DNA of 20,365 nucleotides from IMG/VR virus record IMGVR_UViG_3300022074_000479, positions 1 to 20,365 of that record. The stretch is one strand, 5' to 3'. The position numbers and the translations under genes were made by a program. Positions 15,001 to 20,365 of this stretch are shown here, one piece after another (position 1 is the first letter of the stretch; the number at the start of each line of letters is the position of its first letter). The notes under the pieces are model-generated. The model saw only the letters and a program-made list of their open reading frames with translations. It had not been told where the DNA came from and ran no database searches. The stretch is from a virus.

Positions 15001-18000
15001 CACTACGGTCGGAAACAGCGTTAAATGTACGAATAATGGTACCAAATGGCGAACCACCTTCGATAACATGCACTTGTCCTGTATCATCCTCTACTTGCAT
15101 TTCTTCAAACTGTACTTCTTCGTTTGGTATCGACAGTACATTTCGTAATTCATCGGGATGGCTGGCGGCAATTTGTGGATGGGAAAGTTCCTGCGCCTGT
15201 ATGATTGGGAACATAGCACTGTTTGTAGTTTCAAAAGAGAAACGGTTGATACCGTATAATTTTTCTCCCATAGTGTACGGTGTATTACTCAATACACGAG
15301 TGACAAAAGGTACAGCACCCAAACCACGAGCGTTGACAGCAGGTAGGCTCAAGTTGCCTCCATCCATACGCTTCCACACAATGTGTTCCACGGAGAAGTT
15401 CTTGGCGGGTGAGCGTTGGTTCATTTTGAAAGCGTTTGTGTCACCAAGCCAATAGTTGGCATCATCACCATATCGGTCAAGTTCCGCACTGGTGCTTGTT
15501 TTGAGGTCGGTGATGAGATTACGCTCCACATCAGTTGTACTTTCCAAAAAGAAACTACCGGGGCTTTGGTCTAAGTCAAAGAACATATCACCTGTCTTTG
15601 AAAAGCAAGGTTCTGCGTTGTTCAACTCAATATCACCGCCTAACGGACCATTGAATGTAAATGCACTACTCGGAATATCATCGGTAGGTTTGGTGGTGTC
15701 TGTGACGAGTGCTTCAATATTCGGTCCACCGTGCGCTGGTGCAACGAACCTATCTACCCCATGTATTCGTTCATCCCATTGTGATGTACCTGCAAAGGTG
15801 ATGGCAGTAGCGGCGGCTACTGATGCACCTGTTTTCGATACAACGGACAACCAATCACCAGTAGCGGTGATGCCATCACGGTCACGCTTTGCAACAAGTG
15901 ACATTTCACCTTCATATGACACTACAAGGAAACCACGGGAAAAGACACCTTGTGGATGGTGAAGTGTTCTTGGAACAGCGTCAGCATCAGCAATATGAAG
16001 TGGACTTGCAAAGTATGTAGAATCTTCAACATCAGTGTATGTTGCCGCCGCAGTTGTCGTATAATTCCAAGAATAAGGAGTGGTGAGAATACTATCGGAG
16101 TTTGCCCTATTGTTCAACACACCGCTGGCTTCGGGGCCGTTTCGCATAGGAGTGAAGTGAGGTAAGTGACTAAAGGTACTCATGACGCTTGAAGCGGGTC
16201 CGTAAGGTGAGAAGCCCAACATGGGGTGCCAAGCACCAAGACCCGCTCCATACCCTTCTGTACCCACCCTTAGCGAGTTAAGGTATGAATAACGCTCTCC
16301 TGCCCAACCCACAGCCCCCGCAGGGCGTGTGCGGTCAATTGCATCCACAACACCGCTAAAGTGTACACGGGTCATGTGATGGCGTGTAGAGTCATTGTAG
16401 TTGTTGTAGTAATTGACACCCGACTTACTCCACACTAAAATTTTCTGCGGTATGTTAGGTGGTACGGCTTCGGGATTGAAATCGGGAACAGTGAGAGTTT
16501 CACCTTCACACTTGTTTTTCCATGTTGTCATGTCTTCAAACTGCGCTTTACCAGTAATTCTGTTTGGAGCAAGCCAAAATCGCACGGTCCATGTACCACT
16601 GTTATTGTACACTTCACGAGAATGATACGGGGCGAATGCGGGACATGTGTGATTTGGTTCACTTGTAGTAGGGAATCTCCTACCTCCCTCATCAGTTCGT
16701 AGCCACCCACTCGCTGGTATTTGCTCAAGTGTAGTCTGTGAATTAGAACCTCCTATTACTGCTTCGGCAAATGACTTGGAAGAATTAGCAGTGTCATTTG
16801 TGTACACACCAGTAAAGTTCATGTCAATCCAACCGTATCGGTCTTGACGCATTGCGTTGCCCATTGATGGCATAAATGTACCACCCAGTGCCTTAAGCGC
16901 ACCTTTACCGGGGTTTTCGTTGATTGCTTGACCGATGATAGTCGCCAGTTCTTCACCATTTTGGCATCGAGTAGCATCAATAACAATTATTTCACGGTCA
17001 AAGTTCGCATTAACTTCATTCAATGCTCCGTCAAGAACAATCTTTGCCATTGGTCCCGAAACACGGAATGCTGTAGGTTGCATCACATTGTTGAGTTTTG
17101 CAATCTTGTAGTCACCTTGTTGCATTGGTGGGTTGAATGAAAGTTGATTATCCATCCAAGAACCACCGGGGTGATACCCACCGTCCATGTGGAATGTCAT
17201 ATCGGCACTCATCGCAATACCGTAATAACCGATAGCACAATGTTGGTACGGGTGCGCTTTCATGTAGTCTGCTTCGTTATTGGCTACTATTTTACCCGAT
17301 ACTGGATTGATAAAGTGTTCTCCGTAATGATAGCCGTGTTCGGGGCGTTGATGAATACCATAAGCCGAAGATGTGTTAGCACCAATGTTCGGTATGCCTT
17401 GAGGTGGTGACCAGTTGAGCGTTGTATTCCAATGGAATCTTTGACGGCGGGATTGATAGTCTGCATCGGGTGGACCGTAATCACCATCATTGTTGGTAAT
17501 TGGGTTTGGTAGATTAAGACCGTGTGGAACTTTGCTCCACGCATTACCAGTGGTGACAACATAACCGGGATGTGGCTCTACATTTCCAAGTGTACCCGAT
17601 GCTGTTTCGTAGAATGGGAATGCTTGACCGGGACCATACACAAGGTATGATGTGAAGTAGTCTGTACTGGTTTTATGGTCTGTGTACCGTGCTGTTTGAT
17701 GTGGCATACGGATGACTAACGGTACAGGCCGCTGTCGCACAATACCAGCGGTGTATCGAGCAGTGACATGAGAGGGTTGACCGGATGCTAAATTTGGCAG
17801 TGTACCAGTGTCAATGTCGGGAGAAAGAATGTTATTTTGATTGTAAGCAGGTGGGTTAATGCTTCCACGGTTTTGATTAAGATATGGTGTACCGGGGAAG
17901 AAAGCCAATAATGCATTACAATCCATCATCGCATATGCTGTGCTAATTTCATTGGCATTTTGAATACCTGCTGTACCTGTAGGTCCAGTCGAATACGGGT

Positions 18001-20365
18001 GTGTATAGAATGACGAGTAATCGTTTTGCGAACCATCGTTCACATCGAGCACGACACCGCTAAATCCACCACCAAAGTACAACGGTACACTGTGGTCGTT
18101 GCTGTCCTTTCCACCCTTGAAGTAGGTGATAGGTTCACTTTCGATACTACCATACAAACGATAGCCGCTAAACTCTTTGTCTGCGTGAAGCATTAGAAGA
18201 ACATCTGCCCTATCAGCACTTGCTCCGTACAATGTATTCCACTCATCGTTGTACTTGTTGTCAACAACTTTCAGTTTGGTTGTAGAGTGTGTAGCAGTTG
18301 TAGCCTGTACAGAAGTGATTGTAGCGAACCTATTGCTTCCCGACCAAATGACCTTTGTATCTCCAAATGATGCAAGTTTTGTTTTGGAATCAAAAGATGT
18401 GTTATCTTCACCTGCTGGAACAAGTATATGTGTCGTTGTTTCACCGGAATTTGTAGTGAAAATATCATCACTATGGGTAAAGTCTGTAGTCACCAAGGCG
18501 TTGTCAATAGCAGGGAGAATGTGGTCGCCCATCTTTGAAGTGAAAGATAGCCCTTTGAGGTTATTTGCCCATGAATTAGTTGGCACTGGGTCGTTGTATG
18601 AATCAACAAGAATAGGTGTGGGTGTGTTGGTATGGAAACCACGGGCCTTGGTGCGAATTTGAACAACTGTGTGTGGGATATAACCACAATCAACCTTACG
18701 ATGATTGTCTTCTATGTCAGCATCGCTTACTGGTTTGTTGAATGTTGCGCTTGCAGTGACAGTATATTGGTTATTGAGTGATTGGTCGAGTTTTTCATAC
18801 TCACCAAATTCAAGGTGAGGTGCCTCAATACCTAAATCACGGTGCACTGATGCTTCAAACATAGTTGAAAGTGGGCGAGCACCACGCTGTGGATTGTGTG
18901 CACGAATCTTGATAGCGTCAGCGGAGACACCCCATTCACCAAATGTACGACCATCAGCCGCATACATGTGTCGGCAATCGAAAGATACTCCATCGTCTAT
19001 GTTAGGATTGACAAGGTTGATTGCCTCGGCAGTGACAGCCGCAAGCAGTTCATCGGTCACCAATGTTGTCCAGTTAATTCGTGGTGAAATAAGTGCTTTG
19101 ATGATGCGGTCGGTGGATGCGTCAAACATGGTGGCGGAAGACTGTAGCGTGCCGTGACCAAGTGAACTTAAAGCGTGAGAAGCAGTGAATGTGTCACCTC
19201 GCACACCGTGGAAAATATGTGTACCTGCGCTGTTCGATTGCGTGCGACTTTCGTATGAGATGACATTTCCAACTACACCTTTTACAGTTGTATCTGTAAA
19301 TGGGTCAGTCACTTGTATGACGCCGTTTTGACGAGGGAAGCCAAGATAGCCAAGTATGTCGGGATGGTTGCCAAGTTCTGCACCACTGTCAAATGGCGCA
19401 CTAAGTTGCACTGTGAGAGTCGTAGCACTCGCATCCCACGAAATATCACAATCAATACCAGCAGAAGGGGCATATACACCTCGCCACTGATTACCCCGCC
19501 AACTGTTTTTGGTAAAGTTCGATGGCACTGCAAGACGGCCAGTGGCGTCACCAAACCCAAGCATGTGTTGACCAATGGTAAAACCACCCTTGGCTACATC
19601 ACCGTCATTAAAGTACACGCAAATTTCATCCTCCATGGTTGAAGGGATTGTTGTCAAATCGTTAGCAAACGACTCACCCATCTTACGATATACGAATCGT
19701 ACACCATAACCTTGTCCTCGGTGGTCTGCAAATCGGAAACCGTAAAGCGGTGTATCTCCAACAGCATCATCGACTACTTCCGTGGTCTTCACATGTCCAC
19801 TGTAATTGGTAATGCTGGTAGGAGTTGTACCACCTATGGACAAACCTTCGTTATACAATACATCAAACTCGGTGTCACCCTTACGACCAAGACCGTGCTT
19901 ACCTGCTATGGGTGAAAAACCGGGTACACCGGACGCTACAAGACCACCGAAGTTGATACGACCAACTGCTTTCTTACCAATTCGCAATCCCTTTACAAGA
20001 GCCGTCGATGGACTTTGTGTTTCAAATGATTCGTCATTAACACCGTTGTGTGATATACCACCAAGATGCGCTGAAATGTTGCGTCCTTTTGGATTACTCA
20101 CTTCGTTGCGTCGTACAGTAATATCGTGATTACTTGTCAGTGCTTCATCCGGCTCTTCCTGTGCGACAAACTCTCGTAGTGTTGTCACTGGTGCGAATGG
20201 GCGACCATCTTTGTTGAGAGGCATAGGCGCAGGGTGCATGTTTTCACCGAGTATCTCATCGGGTTGCGCCCAAAAGTTTCGGAATCTTCCACCGTGACCA
20301 ATGAGGAATTGTGGTTGATATGCTGATTGACCCTTACTGTTGTCAAGCCATACACAGAAATTGCG
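9032..20365 (-). CDS. Giant virion protein with LamG/concanavalin-like module (5' partial, at least 3777 residues)
   Basis: The frame is open to the right edge: codons upstream of the first internal Met (20239) continue without a stop to 20365, so the true start lies outside. No enzyme motif, coiled coil or transmembrane segment stands out. The sequence is rich in Gly, Asn, Ser, Thr, Tyr and His and is predicted beta-rich, unlike a tape-measure protein. Near the C-terminus (about 10360-9650) is a LamG_3-like lectin domain, running from MVLWLKGDS through VLRFDGGDKLEL to EIAEIIQFNRALTTTE and VEGYLAEKYGI. A short module near 11940-11750 (KLVVGMGVSGTGIPGSATV, then TFELSAST) resembles a repeat frequent in marine phage fibres. 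The last 70 residues are charged and basic-acidic mixed. Likely roles are tail fibre, adhesin or a large baseplate/capsid decoration. It heads the leftward block in this window. Confidence 0.75.
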   Translation of the reverse strand, partial: RNFCVWLDNSKGQSAYQPQFLIGHGGRFRNFWAQPDEILGENMHPAPMPLNKDGRPFAPVTTLREFVAQEEPDEALTSNHDITVRRNEVSNPKGRNISAHLGGISHNGVNDESFETQSPSTALVKGLRIGKKAVGRINFGGLVASGVPGFSPIAGKHGLGRKGDTEFDVLYNEGLSIGGTTPTSITNYSGHVKTTEVVDDAVGDTPLYGFRFADHRGQGYGVRFVYRKMGESFANDLTTIPSTMEDEICVYFNDGDVAKGGFTIGQHMLGFGDATGRLAVPSNFTKNSWRGNQWRGVYAPSAGIDCDISWDASATTLTVQLSAPFDSGAELGNHPDILGYLGFPRQNGVIQVTDPFTDTTVKGVVGNVISYESRTQSNSAGTHIFHGVRGDTFTASHALSSLGHGTLQSSATMFDASTDRIIKALISPRINWTTLVTDELLAAVTAEAINLVNPNIDDGVSFDCRHMYAADGRTFGEWGVSADAIKIRAHNPQRGARPLSTMFEASVHRDLGIEAPHLEFGEYEKLDQSLNNQYTVTASATFNKPVSDADIEDNHRKVDCGYIPHTVVQIRTKARGFHTNTPTPILVDSYNDPVPTNSWANNLKGLSFTSKMGDHILPAIDNALVTTDFTHSDDIFTTNSGETTTHILVPAGEDNTSFDSKTKLASFGDTKVIWSGSNRFATITSVQATTATHSTTKLKVVDNKYNDEWNTLYGASADRADVLLMLHADKEFSGYRLYGSIESEPITYFKGGKDSNDHSVPLYFGGGFSGVVLDVNDGSQNDYSSFYTHPYSTGPTGTAGIQNANEISTAYAMMDCNALLAFFPGTPYLNQNRGSINPPAYNQNNILSPDIDTGTLPNLASGQPSHVTARYTAGIVRQRPVPLVIRMPHQTARYTDHKTSTDYFTSYLVYGPGQAFPFYETASGTLGNVEPHPGYVVTTGNAWSKVPHGLNLPNPITNNDGDYGPPDADYQSRRQRFHWNTTLNWSPPQGIPNIGANTSSAYGIHQRPEHGYHYGEHFINPVSGKIVANNEADYMKAHPYQHCAIGYYGIAMSADMTFHMDGGYHPGGSWMDNQLSFNPPMQQGDYKIAKLNNVMQPTAFRVSGPMAKIVLDGALNEVNANFDREIIVIDATRCQNGEELATIIGQAINENPGKGALKALGGTFMPSMGNAMRQDRYGWIDMNFTGVYTNDTANSSKSFAEAVIGGSNSQTTLEQIPASGWLRTDEGGRRFPTTSEPNHTCPAFAPYHSREVYNNSGTWTVRFWLAPNRITGKAQFEDMTTWKNKCEGETLTVPDFNPEAVPPNIPQKILVWSKSGVNYYNNYNDSTRHHMTRVHFSGVVDAIDRTRPAGAVGWAGERYSYLNSLRVGTEGYGAGLGAWHPMLGFSPYGPASSVMSTFSHLPHFTPMRNGPEASGVLNNRANSDSILTTPYSWNYTTTAAATYTDVEDSTYFASPLHIADADAVPRTLHHPQGVFSRGFLVVSYEGEMSLVAKRDRDGITATGDWLSVVSKTGASVAAATAITFAGTSQWDERIHGVDRFVAPAHGGPNIEALVTDTTKPTDDIPSSAFTFNGPLGGDIELNNAEPCFSKTGDMFFDLDQSPGSFFLESTTDVERNLITDLKTSTSAELDRYGDDANYWLGDTNAFKMNQRSPAKNFSVEHIVWKRMDGGNLSLPAVNARGLGAVPFVTRVLSNTPYTMGEKLYGINRFSFETTNSAMFPIIQAQELSHPQIAASHPDELRNVLSIPNEEVQFEEMQVEDDTGQVHVIEGGSPFGTIIRTFNAVSDRSAEGLAPATAGSGVEPNMKVRLPNPDSIPGNLVIRSGFDRLQAYQTESMGTGGMIRPLSKDSLKHLFTDETKGPRLGGTFGDHNWEHISQNEFPDPTYSGWETATGHAPLESSYELHDRTLFFHVTKNGNTHSHRHPTFYTHTLGVTNNALTAVSYSGTTLTVNTAPNASLYNESIRDGRKFLRLYNPTTDKGGVASFTNISGSTFTGCVGDADFTDLIAGDISTLKVVPSYYIPAGSTRFFAARRLRDHAEVSGNSPDMAHTLYHDNHTLNALKCHSMYEVPKMSPLALPRMGHHFVNPTMAVLPGHFAHPAYQGLYNKHRAIRSATIKSHESLLIEEQTMSNLKSDISTTLENNLYGYDTQHTFGSLTATPSGPSDIHGGAFTLMFESKIRSDGYGVLASEGQAGVVNAAGGHTIVLEAAGTYTLREHFPDPSEVGAYQIIIQPNVHKSQLMGYHANGPVADLPNGTVNELTSQQVALVVGLREPNSATGAVGLVLAEAVMADVRGCEVFINELMIDHDPDHGSQFTNIPPLLLYNQFGVQATESPAFVKRSLPYHPQMFVKSSPGMTTNIPWWSIVHKTGPDDANAYGYRHLNHHRLDTYYEFLRASAGSIACQITLAGYPSTHPDIYHEVLENISLNPVCTFVSLTSSTVIKVDDARGFPQKPYYGNMLEYTDANGVRRTHTYSERSGYDASNMNKPLQFTIVANSDFTSNLTAGTKIRLTRAYDFRPAGAIFTDSLSSMVTRVLPQMLQGSRDTNSLHMADAYLCLWHPNLGRPHTFYSDSSRTWLNPLNDRAIAQKPLNSMPEHFETVHYHDATYYASMGPFTFHRKTPLPPYAFKNAAGNNLRRVTSVSGSTITTLGSGSVDRGAASLSAGTKIIIDGVAYTVQSDNTISLVVVETPVATIPVGSSILTHGTGSMGTASTHESHGGSNVLTAFVNQGGQFDSSDASTKTMLNHFWPCGSRGGPLVSRLDGYGYVSTAWDFPREYDFDGPIWADQDDDGSYVVTNGVVKSTYDAFTDATCDYNNDPTITMDSTAKLVVGMGVSGTGIPGSATVSSITNATTFELSASTTGGSVTNGTLTFTPVQTRTRPFGYRIGLRQPYNKPQWSLYGMRAFRESAITGTNASVGYPHGPLVQGETETWTYAGGSGLANGTYPNTQIGIMERQTNFSGMLGVDKPEWQVRYSDGMRVARPFGCPVRTLRNKETVLRDWWGDLGGKNIAKIDDAVGYYLVDWWGNTRGEDVRRHPVRGFGIRPAWDAADVYEYDRTGDATPYQRLFNGGKPVVNMKGMVAADGSGNLSLTYSTIPRFGGRKNDTNSNNANELVDVYFPTNAHRVGDDGHGRGLRYPTAFNEDVLTALDEPYHATGVVLSHHTSEPNMNDGFIRARNDVLQPDEVPRGISARLDIAEDGLLKPEAVVSDRVETVSGDSPHKDAVSRSAPRIGLDTENVEGVDDNLIAINTEAHSLHTDRGVGQRVVVQGGMQAGSQTVGHYDLTALDFSGQPQGGAMRLSHTSNFNPLGGTYIAEARNFVSPIDDTEWGGIPTSGMVLWLKGDSLDLTDGGSVSTWADASGNNRNFTQSTSSKKPTYIASESDFNNMPVLRFDGGDKLELAFDANLNTNEFTIFFVGAVNNDNNAHQLGYESRSSSPVTRSGFNIYADMTSSNNEWEFWVGADTTWKALRSGTGSITLNTPDIITMQLSGGDGAGASATQLLRVDGTQIGTQSANFYKSTADSQNIGTLNTGSFPYVGEIAEIIQFNRALTTTELQQVEGYLAEKYGITAASAWKSSNPYQTDTNGHQRTNVTDKKVTYMMRPVRLLDKQHAEMFRSNLNLHSSSPQYGSNYFGATAGGKYGLYVYEVANGQASVGSYIRASNPDSNPPYAPAYYMDISASDTVPMSQGPKIIGTSASGFDSTKLDNEVTRVVMSENTLQHYRADAPRRRTHKEGETKEERMDYSVHPRFSQSLHPKGHKGDVDYNSTDHSGDGA
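9650..10360 (-). other. LamG / concanavalin-like domain inside the giant protein
   Basis: The module begins at SGMVLWLKGDS with WADASGNNRNFTQ next. It continues through PVLRFDGGDKLEL, FTIFFVGAVNN and a variable loop region, and ends with GEIAEIIQFNRALT and VEGYLAEKYGI. This order (LWL, W-x-D-x-SGN, L-x-FDG, I-x-E-x-I-x-FNRALT, E-x-Y-L-x-x-KYGI) is characteristic of LamG_3-type jelly rolls, which bind glycans or act as adhesins. Hand-counted GC is about 36% in two samples of the module (10081-10260 and 9721-9840), against about 54% (10441-10560) and 47% (9361-9480) in the flanks. Confidence 0.75.

Noticed and set aside
14814-15962. Two long back-to-back rightward frames (213 and 168 aa) opposite the giant gene
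   Set aside because: They mirror the coding strand of the giant gene, have biased Ser/Arg/Pro composition and no Shine-Dalgarno site, and match no recognisable family.
20237-20239. ATG as start of the giant protein
   Set aside because: Manual translation shows the same frame open for 42 more codons to the window edge, so this is an internal Met.
1-20365. tRNA genes, CRISPR arrays, insertion sequences or an integrase
   Set aside because: Nearly every base is covered by convincing coding frames; no cloverleaf, regular spaced repeat, transposase or recombinase motif was seen.
9032-20365. Tape-measure protein as the identity of the giant gene
   Set aside because: No long coiled-coil or hydrophobic helical segments; composition is beta-rich with a lectin-like domain.

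Overview
This window most likely comes from the genome of a tailed double-stranded DNA virus of a marine archaeon. The best fit I can argue is a magrovirus-like virus of Marine Group II Euryarchaeota (Poseidoniales). A provirus or a virus of another planktonic archaeon is possible. The evidence is a set of archaeal-type information genes (a PriS/PriL-type primase, an XPF-family nuclease, a group II chaperonin) packed against phage-style virion genes. Shine-Dalgarno sites are close to GGAGGTGAT or GGTGAT, and a small basic protein has a signature I associate with marine tailed phages. The host assignment is inference; no ribosomal or host housekeeping gene is present to fix it.

Layout. Positions 2-5768 hold a rightward, tightly coupled replication and accessory operon. 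In order: primase (5' end outside the window), a two-zinc-site small protein, an ERCC4/HhH nuclease, a P-loop ATPase that is a candidate replicative helicase, a stand-alone DEDDy 3'-5' exonuclease, a thermosome-like chaperonin, and two overlapping small zinc-ribbon proteins. Most junctions are 1- or 4-nt stop/start overlaps. The only real gap (38 nt, 1872-1909) carries a possible TATA box and a good Shine-Dalgarno site.

Positions 5769-20365 hold a leftward virion block. In transcription order: a giant protein of at least 3777 residues that is still open at the right window edge, a small basic Cys-containing protein, a putative baseplate-hub-like protein, a 108-residue protein, and a 389-residue beta-rich protein. 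The two blocks converge at 5768/5769 with no intergenic base, and a bulged hairpin lies just inside the leftward gene.

How the genes may work together. The rightward block could prime DNA (primase), unwind it (ATPase), trim or process branched DNA and ends (ERCC4 nuclease, exonuclease) and regulate or recruit (zinc proteins). The chaperonin may fold viral proteins, and the very large beta-rich structural protein is an obvious candidate client, though that is speculation. The leftward block looks like tail, baseplate or host-recognition proteins; the giant protein carries a LamG/concanavalin-like lectin module near its C-terminus.

The window is coding almost end to end. There is no stretch above 300 bases without a gene, and I saw no tRNA, rRNA, CRISPR array, insertion sequence or integrase.
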